Assembly (NCBI GenBank): GCA_040954595.2
Contig: CM082581.2
Span: 14,322,001 to 14,386,000, forward strand
Direction: 5' to 3'
Source: Balanoglossus misakiensis
Taxonomy: Eukaryota; Hemichordata
DNA: 64,000 nucleotides
Made by a program: the position numbers and the translations under genes. Shown here piece after piece: positions 11,539 through 23,466 of this stretch (its first letter is position 1; each line of letters starts with the position of its first letter). A model generated the notes under the pieces. That model did not search any database, was not told the origin of the DNA, and saw only the letters and a list, made by a program, of their open reading frames with translations.

Positions 11539-14045
11539 ATGGGCAAAACAATCAAAATAGTGGTATGTGGAAGTCCAGGCGTCGGAAAGACGGCTATCTT
11601 GGAGCAAGCGGTTTATGGAAGTCACGTACCAGGTAGCAAGGTATGTATGCATTGAATGAGTGATGCAAGTACTAGGTACAGTAACAAGCGTATACTATTA
11701 GGTTAAATATAAAAGAAGGAATTGATATAGTCATGCACGACCTTGCAGTGTAAAGGAAGATGGTTTAATAGACAGAAACTAGTCCCCCTTTACTTTTTTA
11801 ACATTCTATAATTTCTTTAAACGTTTGTGTTCAGTAATCGCATATGCAAGTCCACAGCCCCTCCCCCTTTTGAGGAGGAAATTAAAAAAATCAAATTAAA
11901 GCAAGTTGAAAGACATTGATGACTCAGAATTTTAGGATTTATCTTAACTTTTAGTTATTTCATCTTATATGTGAATGTATCATTGTATTTTATTCTTTAG
12001 TCCAGTAACTTTCCAACAGTGGAGGATATTTATGTTGCCATGATTGAGACAGACAGAGGAGTAAAAGAAAAAATGAGATTTTATGATACAGCTGGCCTGG
12101 TAAGTAAATATGGCAATAGCTTTCTCTGGTTGAAGTCCCTCTCAGATGATTGAAGATTTCTATTTAAAAGTAATTAAAAGTTATGTAATTAAAAGTTATT
12201 CTTGTTGACCTGTGGTTACATTGAATGACTTTGAAGTCAGATATATATTTTTTTCTGTAAAGCTATATTTTATCTCACATAGAAAAGTAAGAACCTTGTG
12301 TATACCTGTGTTTTGCAGGATGTTGATGTGCCAGAACTGCCAAAACACTACTTCAGCATAGCAGATGTAAGTATCAATATTTAAGCAATAACCCCCGCCG
12401 CAGGCGGGTATACACGAGATTTGGGTACAATTCGAGACATATAGCACGAGCCGTCAGGCGAGTGCTATATGGAGCGAATTGTACCCAAATCTCGTGTATA
12501 CCCGACTGAGGCGGGGGTTATTGCTATTATATTATATCAACAACTGTTTTTGTGGCATATCAGTGTCATTTTCTTACCGAAACGGCGTCAGAAAGAGAAA
12601 TTACGATCGTGAACCAAAATGGCGACGACGAATGTAAACACGCGCGGCCGGGATCGAGCATTAAACATGAAGCAGACGACAAAAAGTGACAAGACGGGCA
12701 TCGCGCGTGGCAAAGCGACAAATATATCCACAGAGCAGTTCCAAAATAAAACGTCCGTTAATTCAACAGTATTTTTGTTTTACTTATTTGGTTTAAACTC
12801 GCGCGACTGTGGTTTAACCGCACATTTTTGCTGCCGAATGCTAGTTCAGGGGCCCGTTTTACCACTGCTAGCCATGGTAAAACAGTATTTTACCATCGCT
12901 GGATTCAGCTCTCGTCCAATCAGAATCGCGGACAGTAGCATGATATAATATAATTATTTTTTTGACTTTTACATACTGGCACCCCCCCCCCCCCCCATAC
13001 ACACACATAGGTATATGCGTGTATCCTCAAAAATGAAGTTACATAAAGCTTGCTCTGAGTAATCCCACACACATCTGAGTTCTTGTTAGTTTAGCTAAAT
13101 GTACATGAAACACCGATTTGTTTCAAGTTTCAAACATTGACTTTCCTTTTGCAGGGATTTTTACTGATCTACAGTATTACAAATCAAGAGTCATTCAAAC
13201 AGATAGAAAAACTGAAAAAAGAGATCGATAAATCAAGAGACAAAAAGGAGGTATGTATCCAACAGATTGTCTCACATATAGTGACTTTCATTTTTCTGAA
13301 ACCATTAGTGCAGTTTGTTTACCTTGCCCACAAAATTGATCTTACAGGTGGCGATAGTGGCCATGGGAAATAAATTAGATTTAGATCATGAGAGAGAAGT
13401 TGATATGACAATGGCTGCAGTATGGGCTCATAAAGAAAAAGGTAAAATTATTTACAGATGTGTGTGTGTGTGGAGGCAGACTACTATAAAAAAAACTACT
13501 CATTCAACAATTATTTTTGAATTCTTTGAGTGACATCATGAAATTATCCACTGACATTTACTCTTATATTTTAGTGAGATTGTATGAAGTATCGGTTAAA
13601 GATAGAAGGAGCCTTCTTGAACCTTTGGTTCACATGGCAAGCAAGATGACAGCGACCTCAAGTAAGTATCTGTGTAAAGTCTACCTTTAACCCTTTCACC
13701 ACCATGCTTCAATACAAACCCATTGTTTTCTATGGTAAGGCTGGACCTCTAATGAGGAAACTGGGGTGAAAAGGTTAATATAGAATTGTCACACTCAGGA
13801 ATAACAGACACTCAACACTGATGACCATGATATGTAAACTTTTCCAGAAAATGTTACTTGTGGCATGATAAACAGTGCAAATTTAAGACAGTGAGTTACA
13901 CAACCACGACAGGCAGTATGGCAAATTATTGGTTTATCAGTGAATTCGATAATTTGATTTTTTTTTTTTTCAATTCCTAGGCAAGTCTTCATTTCAGCTT
14001 GGGCGGAAAACCAAACAGGGATCCTTCAACTCATCCGATGCTTGA
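11539..14045 (+). CDS. NKIRAS: NF-kappa-B inhibitor-interacting Ras-like small GTPase (kappaB-Ras)
   Basis: Seven exons: 11539-11640, 12001-12099, 12319-12366, 13155-13250, 13348-13441, 13575-13661, 13981-14045. They encode 196 residues (vertebrate NKIRAS1/2: 191-192). P-loop GSPGVGKT (11-18), DTAGL (63-67), GNKLDL (122-127) and the family-typical stretches [28 protein letters not shown] and [16 protein letters not shown] identify it. Proline occupies the Ras Gly12 position and leucine the Gln61 position, so intrinsic GTP hydrolysis should be poor, as is known for kappaB-Ras. It ends [13 protein letters not shown] and has no C-terminal CaaX prenylation box, also as in the family. Vertebrate homologues bind IkappaB PEST regions and Ral GAP and restrain NF-kB and Ral. 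It is a single gene here, so it is probably pre-duplication; that is inference. Confidence 0.93.
12385..12524. repeat. 140-bp near-perfect hairpin in NKIRAS intron 3
   Basis: The left arm begins GCAATAACCCCCGCC and the right arm ends GGCGGGGGTTATTGC. The arms are about 60-65 bp with only a few mismatches around a loop of roughly 14 bases (near GAGCCGTCAGGCGA). The hairpin starts 19 bp after the exon 3 donor. Directly next to it ATTATATTATATC (12526-12538) is mirrored by GATATAATATAAT (12942-12954), so the hairpin may be one end of a larger foldback element of about 570 bp that contains the 12.6-12.9 kb sequence. Confidence 0.8.
13687..13778. mobile_element. 92-bp TTAA-flanked MITE, copy in NKIRAS intron 6
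   Basis: Starts TTAACCCTTTCACCACCATG and ends GGTGAAAAGGTTAA, with a centre containing CCCATTGTTTTCTATGGTAA and TGGACCTCTA. Short terminal inverted repeats CCCTTTCACC/GGTGAAAAGG sit inside TTAA on both sides, matching the TTAA target duplication and CCC-type ends of the piggyBac superfamily. The superfamily assignment is inference from the ends; there is no coding capacity. Other copies in this window are at about 14219-14290 (partial), 18568-18662, 40428-40510, 41762-41853, 47205-47285 (degenerate), 53874-53966, 54636-54726 and 58005-58100. Confidence 0.8.
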
Positions 14046-16760
14046 ACCAAGTGTTGTCTGTTCAGTGGAAAGAGAGACAAAAGCAAGGTCTTCGGTCAAA
14101 AACACAACTCTGCCAAATACAGCTCTAGTCATCAGGGACTCGCCAGTGCCGTTACATCACTTCATTCAGTGTGTTAATTGAACTGTGGAAATTTACTGTC
14201 ACATTGTGATTTGTCAGAACCCTTTCACCCCCTTTTTCCCTCTTCAGAGGCCCAGCCTCACCCATGAAGATAATAGGGTTGGACGAAAATAGGGGGGTGG
14301 ATAGAGCTAGAGACTGAATGTACAGACTGAAAATGATATTTTAGAGTACTGTAAAGTATGAAGTTACTTATGCATGATAGACCGAGTAGGAATAGGAAAG
14401 TCTCACAGAAAATTAAGACAGTGTTCTTGAGGTTTATTGTTGACCAATTCAAAACACCATGGATTTCTGTAAAAGTGTAGTCAGAGCATTTGCATAGAGA
14501 GTGGTACTTGATAGAATTCATATCCAGTTTATAAGTAGAACATGACCTGCAAATAGTGAAAGTAAAATAAAAGTTTTGCTACTTGACAAATCAATGGATG
14601 ATGCAATAGTTGGCAATATTGTGGAATGTGCAAGACTTATGGTACATGTATATATATTACATTGTGATAATACCAATCAGATAGATATTCTTTCCAAATA
14701 TTTACTGTTGAATAAGAATGTGTGCTACGTTTATGCTGGCAGTGTCGAGAAGCAAAAGACTGGATTTTTCAGCGTAGTCCAGGATGTAAATCAAGAAAAC
14801 AATGGTGGTGGTAGGGTAAAATGAAATATGAAATGAAGCATGGGAGTATTTTACTTCATGAGGTCTGTCCAAGTAATACGTTCTTTTGTTATGAAGTTAA
14901 AGTGCAATGATGAAGAATTTCCTTTCAATGTTCTGTGCTGCTTTAATATATATAAATTGTTTTTGACATCTTAGGTCTCAGTGAAATTGAAATTTGAAAA
15001 ATGTTCAGTTAATCTTTAAAAATTTTACATCAGTGTCAGAGTACATGATCTGTATATATGAGTGTTAAATTGGAAATTGCTTTGTGTCTGACTACTAGAC
15101 TTGTAAGGTTTTGTAGTCATCATATTTCTATTGTGGCTACTTTTCTTGATACTGTGGAAATATATGCAGCAATCAGACCAGCCTAAAATTTTGGGCAGCT
15201 GCCAAGAAATTTTAAACTGCGAAAGTTTATAACAGCTTCCAACTCGCAACACAGTTCACAAAATTAGGATTCCTGTTCATTGAATCTAACATCTACTGCA
15301 ATAGTCATCCTTAACTTGTGGTGGGAAGGTAATACCACATCACTGTAGAAATGTAAGGTTTACTGATATGAGAAAGCATTAAAATTACAATTCAACACTT
15401 TCGTCAAGTCTGTTGGCGTGTTTATTTGCAATTTGATTATCAGTTTCATCAGAGAATGACAATTAATGCAGTATACACTATAGATGAAGGAGCAATTTCC
15501 TTGTGCATGTTGGTTGCTTCAGTTGGCCATCGCCCTCTGTCGGGGAACCTTGGAACACGGGCGACCTGAAAAGTGACCCAGTGCTGACCTCGAGTGACCT
15601 GAAGTGAAACATTGCTCCTCTCAACCCATTTTTTTTATAACGAATGCAGTCACTTACGATCGGAGATTGCTGAATCAAATCAAATATGTGGAAGATATGC
15701 AGAAAGGTACGTTCGGTACAATGCCACCAGACCCGAGACACGATCATTACTACAGAACAAGGTTATTGATCAGGTGTGAGGCTGTGTACACAGTGTATTC
15801 AACACAGTGTATTTCTAATGATTCGAGCCCGTAGACGACTCAAAACACGGGTGCCGTACCCAGAAGACTAGTGTTCATAAGGGGCGGGGGGTTGCCTTGG
15901 TGACTAATGATTACTTCCTGGTCCGAATGATACACTTGGGATTTTTTCATGAAGAACGATCATGATTATGGGGGGATCATAGCATTTTGGACACGGGCTC
16001 CTCCCAGTGCAAATGTCGAATAAAGTTTATGTACCTTGTAAAAAAGGCCTGTTCTCCGTTTTGTGTCATAACAATCACTCCCGGCTCCACCTAGTACGAG
16101 TGGGCATAACCTCGCCCCCTGTCATGCAAATTGAAGCATGCCAGTTATATGCTAATAATATGCAAATATGACAGTTATATTTTAAGCGTTCCTTTTCATT
16201 AACATATTGCACAGCTGAAACAGTGAATCTTTTCTAAAATGTCATCAGGACATAATTTCATCTGACGTGATGGTGATTTTTTTCAGTAACTTGTATCAGA
16301 CAATTGAGATGATGCAATTAATAAGGAACCTCTCGTGTCATCTTTCTAAGTTGTTTCTGACTGGTATACAAGACTCTTGTGTTACATTATTCTGTTTACT
16401 GCCTGGTTAATCACAGTTGCTGTACAAATAAATCAATAAGTTGTTAATAAACGTTGATTTACATGTTCTTGATGTGCCCTTATATAGCAGTCATCATAGT
16501 AAATGCATGCAGTGCTATTGCAAGAATAGTGCAGGGCATCTATAAATCCAAGTGACCCCGCCCCCTTGACAACATCCAAAATCAACAATGCAATGGTTCT
16601 ACCTTGTTTACCTGTAATGTCACTTTTTTACAGACATGCAGTGTGTATACACACTGAATGTGAAGACCTGAAGTTGGTCTATAAACAAAGCAATACATAT
16701 ACATGTCCTTGTTACACCAACCCATAATATTTTATCACAAGAGGCTGTACAGAAACCAAA
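14046..16760. other. intergenic: NKIRAS 3' UTR and HPS1 5' region
   Basis: It begins with a partial TTAA-MITE copy (about 14219-14290). It is then AT-rich with possible polyA signals around 14566 and 16427. Between about 15490 and 15900 base composition is more balanced and carries CpG; an HPS1 promoter or non-coding first exon could lie here. A 76-codon plus frame at 15604-15834 has no family match. No structural RNA was recognised. Confidence 0.4.
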
Positions 16761-19700
16761 ATGAAGTGTATTCTTGTGGTGATGAACCTGAGCATGCCTG
16801 ATATTGTATATCTGGCTGCTGACAGACAGTTCACTAAACACATCAACAGGATTGCCCTTGAGAAAGGACTGCTGCAAGTAAGTGTGATTCAAAATGATGC
16901 CAATTTTCAGATGCATACACAATTATCAGATATGACATTTTACATCTTGCCGTCTGCATTTACAGGAAGAAGATGTAACAGATGAAGTTGACCTGAATGC
17001 TGCCACTCAGTTTTTCTCACCAATTGTTGCCTCTCAAGGAATGCTGGCCAATGAACTTGACAATCCTTACACATCCATCACTTGTGAAAATGGGTTCATA
17101 TTTGTATTCAAAGAGGTAAGTTGCAACATGATCTGTAATCACAATGTCATAAGTTTGCCAACTGACCAGTACAGCGCATCAATAGCTGATTGTGTAAATT
17201 GACCAAAATGTCCAGTTGGTTGTAGCCAGTAACGAGGGAATATTTTTTGCTGTTTACAGTATGGGGAGCATCTCTACATTGCTGTCAATGGTGACAGTGA
17301 GGAAGACGAGGCATTCTTGCAGAGAAAGCTTTTAGTTTTACACAGAATAATAGGATTTTTATATGGACCAATAGTGGAAAAGTAAGTCAAGAATATACAA
17401 GAACAGTGATCCTTCAGTTATGAACTTTCAAACGATCATGCACAGTTTTCTTGTGCAATTTTCATAATATATTATAGTTGGTACATTTGAATGATACCAG
17501 ATTTGACAGCTTTCAGGAGTTACCACAAAACTGCATGTAAAAGACACACTTGTATTTTGATTGTCTTTCAGGCTGAGGCCAGACAAACAGGCAGATCGAG
17601 GAAAAGTCTGGCACAAAATGACCAGTTTGATGAACACGTGGGTCAGACTTTACAAAGAAGAGCAGTCATTTCTGTTGGAGGTAAAGTTATGAATTGACAT
17701 GCATTGATTGTACACCGAGTTTTGATTCTAAATGTTAAATGCAGTCAGTGCATTTTCTAATGAGACTGTACTATGTTATTCACTAAAAACTGATAAATTT
17801 GCTACCACTCTGTCACAGGCTGTTGAAAGGCTTCACGTTGGACAGAGTCTGAATGAACTGTGTATCCACGTTTTGGAAATGAGCTTGTCCAAATTGAGAG
17901 CTGCCGGTGATCGATATCCCATCCATGCACTATTGACAGTGAATTCTAAACTGTTGGCCTTGTATTCCAGGTAAGTTTGAAAGTAAATGCTCCTATGGTA
18001 CAGCCGCGGTCATTTTCTTGTGTATATGGCTTCAACCACACCAAATAACGATTGAGGCAGTTGACATTTATGCATACATGTATTTTCCTTTACAGTCGTA
18101 ATGCAAATGAATTGCAATCTTCTGACCAGCTGCTGATAATTCTGATGGTGCAAGAACTGTACCCTTCATCCCAGACGCCAGAATACTTGACATCCACACT
18201 CCCGTCTCCAAAACCTTCCCCAGGTTTTGTTGCAGAGGGCGATGTTCACCCATCAGCTGACTTCACCAGGGTGCAAGACAATGCTGAAGAAGTCAAGACA
18301 GAGACAGAAGGAAACATTGTTGACCTGGAACCAGATTCCCTTAATCCAGAAGCAGAGGTGGACCCGGACATACCAGGAGAGCCGGAAAAATGTCCTGAGG
18401 TCAAGGAAGAAGGTGGTGACAGGGTAAGTCTTTAGGTTGGGTTTGAATTCATCTACAAAATGTTTAGCTTCATTTGCCAATTGTAAGTAAGTAAGTGTGT
18501 GTGTGTGTGTGTGTGTGTGCGTGCATGCCTATACTTACTAGAAATGTTACAGATAAAGTGACGGATTTTAACCCTTTCCCCACCATGGTTTGGTCCAAAT
18601 CCATTGTTTTCTATGGTAAAGTTGGACCCCTATAAAGGGAAATGGGGGTACGTGAAAGTGTTCAGTAATTTATCTGATCTCGATTCCAATTGATCATTTC
18701 ACACCAGCTGTCATCGTCGGAGTATGGTAGTCCGATGTCAACTCCGGAGAGGAGCAACACTCCAGAGCAAGTCTTCACTCCCATGGAAACCGGCACACCA
18801 GAAGCTGCAAGGATTTATGGGATACCCAATGCAGGAGAAGCAGAAGCCAAGTACCACGCGAGTACATCAACACCCATCCGTACCCGAGTTATGTCTGCAC
18901 CAGCAGCGGCGACCTCTGACCCGTATGTTACACCAATAGAGGGCACCACTCCTGGGAAATTTGTCAGGAAGTTCAAACAGAGGTTGTCAGAAACAAAGCG
19001 GAGTTCGTCGAACTCTGTGGAAGTAAGCTCTGTAATTTTTGGAAGACATGGGAAACTTTTCTCATTTCCATAGAACATAGTCATCGTGCGCTCATACTAA
19101 TAGTAATACTTTCTGTGGTTCTCAGACAATTTCACATAAAATAAACGTCTATAAATTCTCTTCAAAAAAGTAAACAATTCACACCTAGGTAAAATATGTT
19201 TACATAGGGTTTGTGATACTTCTTCAAAATAAGGGTAACAAGAAGTATACCTACAGGAGAATGCTATACCTTACATTTGTGTATTTTATTTTTATTGAAA
19301 GGATGACTTCTATGGATCTGCCAGTCATTCAATTCCAGGAATGTCAGAGAGCAGCTACCAGGTTGTGGGTTCTGATTTCAGTGATTCTAGACTCTTGCCA
19401 CCGGAGTCACAGCGGATACCGGTGTTTCTACGAACATCATCATCAGTCTATTCTCCACATGAACTGCACATCATTCAAGTTTTACCAGAAACAGTACTGG
19501 TGGTCATCACTGAGGTAAGATAGACTGGTTAATAGACCTTGTTCTGAACTCCGCGAGATCTCATGTGGCTAGGCAGTTTATATTGGAGGATATTACTGTA
19601 ACACAGGTGATGACTGATGAAAAAAATTTCAATCACACATACTTTGTATCAATCTGAATTCTTTACTACAGATCAAGAGCAGTTTGGCCGGGCTGCTAAC

Positions 19701-21851
19701 TCGAAGTCTTGCCACGCTTGAATTGATCATGAGGATTGCAAACTCCCCGGCTAAAAGAAGCAGCGAAAATATAAACGGGAAACTGGTCGTCGAAACCTTG
19801 GACATCAACGTCAAGAAAATCTGCGAAATTGCCAAGAAATTCAGTCAGTATGGAAGAGTAAGTTGGCTTTGGATATGTTTCCACTCTGAAAATCTTCAGT
19901 GCAAAATTGAAAACAACAAGCAATAATGGAAGAGTGATTACAGTCTATAAAATCACTTTCTACTATGGACATTGATAGTAGTAGTACATGTACATGAATT
20001 GCAGATGGAAAGTTTGCACTTGGACCACTGCATTGAGGGAGAATTCTAGATGACTTTTATTCTCTGATTTAATTATTGTATATAATATGTCTGATTTGAT
20101 TTCCTTCTTTCTTTTTTTGACAGACTGCTGTACAGGTCTCGAGCAATACTCTGCCAATCAAATGGGATAATCTTAAAAAGGCTGGGTTTTTAGAACATTT
20201 GGATTTTTGCTTGGGTGAAAATATGTCTCCAAGGTGAGCCAAATGTCTTCAAACCACCACTGGAGTGTCCTTATGAAACTCACTCCCAGAGTAGTAGCGG
20301 CATATTCAATTTTAAAATGCAGTTTCCTGAAAATGGTGAATTGATTCTGACCACAAATCTTTCCGAATGAACGACTGTTTGTGCTGGTCAATTTATCTTT
20401 AATATGTTGGGTCAAATATTGCATTTGCAGGTTGGAAACGTGTTTGTCAGAAGTCATCAAGTGCCTCAAGCATATCTTCCAAGTGCGATTTCTGTCTCGG
20501 TCCAACATACCCCACCAGAGATATTTGGACACGGTCAACAGCATCGAAACGACAGCAGAGAAGAAATTGAGAGACTACAGGGAGTATCTGTCTGTCAAAG
20601 GTCAGAGGAATATCGCCATGACTGCGTACATGGAAGACTTCCCAGGATTGGTTCATTTTATCTACGTCGACCGGACAGTTGATTTGCTAACAGCGCCCTC
20701 TATCAATGCAACAAACGGTAATCTGAAGGATGATACAGACCCTTCACAACTTCTGAAGAAGAAAGTGAGTCAAATCATAAAAAAATATTGTCATAAAATA
20801 TTCAATTTCCATGTAGTATGAGTTTTGTGCATGCTATGTAGCAATTCCAATTGCAGACAATTATTTTAGTTGTTAAAAATCTAAAAAAAATCCTTTTTGA
20901 AGTAAAATTGGAGCGGTTTTTGTGAGATTTTATTTAGAAGTTATGAACACGTTCTCATGCAGAAAAAAGATACACCAAGATACCTTTGTTACAATTTACA
21001 CTGCAATCTGTGTTTTGTGTACTACTCTGCATATTCCAGATATGGGAGATGGTTAAAAACTGTCAAAGCTACTTACAGAAAGGTTTTATATCAACGATGA
21101 GACGTGAAGGGGATTATTACTATACTTACTTCATATGGTTTGAAGATCCTATGGTAAGTGTAAACAATGCATCCTGCTTACAATTCATCAAAGAGAAACT
21201 GTTCATTGTTCATTGCATGAAGTGCATTGGGTGTGAAATTCTGAATGCTATGTGTCTACCTTATATTAAATTTTGGGTTTCTTATTTTCACAGGGCAATC
21301 CACTACGCATGCTACAACCACCGAAAATAGATATTGATGGTACGCCCGTTGGTATTCTAGCAGGACATTTCTATCGGTCGGTATCATCACGGATTTCTGT
21401 ATTTATTCCATGACAGTAATAGTGGCTGGAAAGCAGACAGCAGATTGCCAATATGCCCAGCAATGTTGATACATGTAGCCATAAAATGTCAATGATATTG
21501 TTCAGTGATTAGTGAGGGACTCTGAAAGTTGAACGGCCGCGGCTCATGCACCATGAACTCCATGTTCACTTTGAAACATACCAGTAACTTTAGCTAATTG
21601 AAAGTTTAATGCAAGCTAACTTTTATGCATTAATTTCTGACTACCAGTATTTCTGTTTTCCTTTCCATCTCAGAAAATTGGTACGGCAGTGTTTTCCCAA
21701 TGTGTCGCTGGGAGCTGTGCATTGTTTTGAACTGATGTGCATGCATGTGGGCGTGGTACCAGTGCAATACGTGGTCAATCACTGTCACAACTTGGCTGCC
21801 AAGCTGTGGGAGACATCCGGAGAACTTAACTCCCCCATCAGTCTATTGTAG
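16761..21851 (+). CDS. HPS1: Hermansky-Pudlak syndrome 1 protein (BLOC-3 subunit)
   Basis: Fourteen exons: 16761-16877, 16966-17115, 17260-17381, 17572-17680, 17819-17970, 18096-18423, 18708-19022, 19302-19514, 19672-19857, 20124-20233, 20431-20764, 21040-21153, 21294-21376, 21674-21851. All phases are continuous and give 836 residues (human about 700). It starts MKCILV like vertebrate HPS1. YGEHLYIAVNGDSEEDEAFL falls in the first longin domain, and MTAYMEDFPGLVHFIYVDR and YYYTYFIWFEDPM in the C-terminal part are diagnostic. HPS1 pairs with HPS4 as the GEF for Rab32/Rab38 in lysosome-related organelle biogenesis. The extra length lies mainly in the linker at about residues 220-430, which is acidic and then rich in Thr-Pro motifs (STPERSNTPEQVFTPMETGT), possible proline-directed kinase sites. 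The exon 13 donor (CG|GTCGGT) is non-consensus but is required by phase and homology. Confidence 0.93.
18568..18662. mobile_element. TTAA-flanked MITE copy in HPS1 intron 6
   Basis: TTAACCCTTTCCCCACCATG at the left and the core CCATTGTTTTCTATGGTAAA with GTTGGACCCC, the same family as 13687-13778. The right end is diverged (GTGAAAGTGTT instead of GTGAAAGGGTTAA), suggesting an older copy. Confidence 0.7.
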
Positions 21852-23466
21852 TCATGGAGATAGCCGTTGTCATGGACATAGCATCCGCCACTGATATAAT
21901 GATGATGTGACTAATATCATCATGCACCAACAATTCGGATGGTGTTTAGTAAATCATCCTCGATGAAAGAGAATGAATGATGGTCATAGTAGTCACTGCA
22001 GTTAAAAAATAAATCTAAGATTTGAACAGCTTCAGTGACAGTAACCAGTGGTTGGGCATGACAGTTTGTCAAGCTTTTCAATCATGTGAAGCTTTCATTT
22101 TGTATTTACACATACGGAAATGGAATTAAAAGCCAATTATAACAAATTCTGCTGGGGACAGTATAAACACTGAGTGACGAATCTCAATTCACCTTGAACC
22201 CTCTAACCTATCAAAGTTTGCAGCTGTTTGGATGGTCAGTTAGTCACTCAGCATTGTGACACACAACATAAAACTTTGACCTGTTTATTCTTCCACACAA
22301 AAGTGTGTACATTTTGTTTGTGATTGCCAAAAATTTAATAAAAAATACTCTTCTGTAAACACTGACAGTATCCGGATGAGATGTAAGTACAATTGGAGTA
22401 ACTGCCATCGCGATTCATTAGTAACTGCATAGAATATAAATGGCACACATTATGTTGAAAATTTTCGCTGTCAGAGATACAGAGTCCCTAAAAATTCACT
22501 CTGAAAATTTACAAATCTGATTGGAAGGATACACTTTTTCTGATTTACTGTATACATGTATATATATTTATTTCTACTTTAGCCTTTGATCTAAACTTTT
22601 TAAATTTTCAAGTAAAAAAAATTCTGTATAACAGTACCTATACAAAACATAATAGAACCTACTGGTAAGCAATTTTCTTTTTATTCGACAAAATAACATA
22701 GTATGCCCACTATGAAACCAGCCTTTAATAGTAGCAGTAAAAGTTTGTGCATATTCTCATGAACAAAGAAAAGCAGCCACATTCTATCTGAATACTGAAT
22801 TCTTCCAAATCTAATTGTATATGTAGTGTACAGCTATAGACCTCTTCCACAGTATCTAGCCTCCTATACCTTTGCACTGGACAATGGAACAACCCATCCA
22901 AGTGGATCCTGTCTGTGGGTCATTCCAAACCAGTCAAATGGGGGCAATTCATACAAACGGAAGACTCTGAATCGCAACATGATTTCATTCTCGCCCCACC
23001 AGACTACGGATTTCTTTCGTTTCACTATCGAAATCACGTACTCTGGTTAAAATGGAGTACCGCGCTGGTATTTGAACATATTGGTAATGCATATTCATGA
23101 GATGACATCATTATAATCTGGCCAATCAAACTGCACGTTCTTCGCTCTCACTCAGACTCAGAGCACTGCCACTGGAAGCCGCCATGTTGTTTAGAATGAG
23201 ATGTAATGAGGTGCGTGAATGGGATGTAACAAGCAATCTGATTGGTTGTTGGATGTACTATGAAAGCGCCTAGACCAAATACTGAATACATGGCCGTATT
23301 ATACCACGGCCTTTTTGCGGGGAGCAGAGCGCTGCCGTAAAAGGGCCGTGGTTTGCGACGATGCATGATTTCTGAGAACTCACATAAATATCACTGGAAT
23401 CAAGGTCAGAATATTTGATTTTAAAAATTGTCCCCCCTCCCTGCAAAAACAATAAATGAAATTTGA
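21852..23466. other. convergent spacer: HPS1 and drebrin-like 3' UTRs
   Basis: AT-rich spacer between the tail-to-tail genes HPS1 (+) and drebrin-like (-). AATAAA-type signals occur on the plus strand around 22008. A somewhat more GC-balanced patch lies at 22850-23370, with an ACCACGGCC/GGCCGTGGT inverted pair (about 23302-23310 and 23343-23351). I see no supported coding exon. Confidence 0.4.

Noticed and set aside
12619-12948. 109-codon frame starting [13 protein letters not shown]
   Set aside because: It lies within repeat-like sequence in NKIRAS intron 3 next to a long hairpin; no domain is visible and the frame crosses an apparent element border.
15604-15834. Upstream plus frame before HPS1 (MKHCSSQPIFF...)
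   Set aside because: HPS1 starts at 16761 with the conserved MKCILV; this frame does not match HPS1 and has no good donor to join it.
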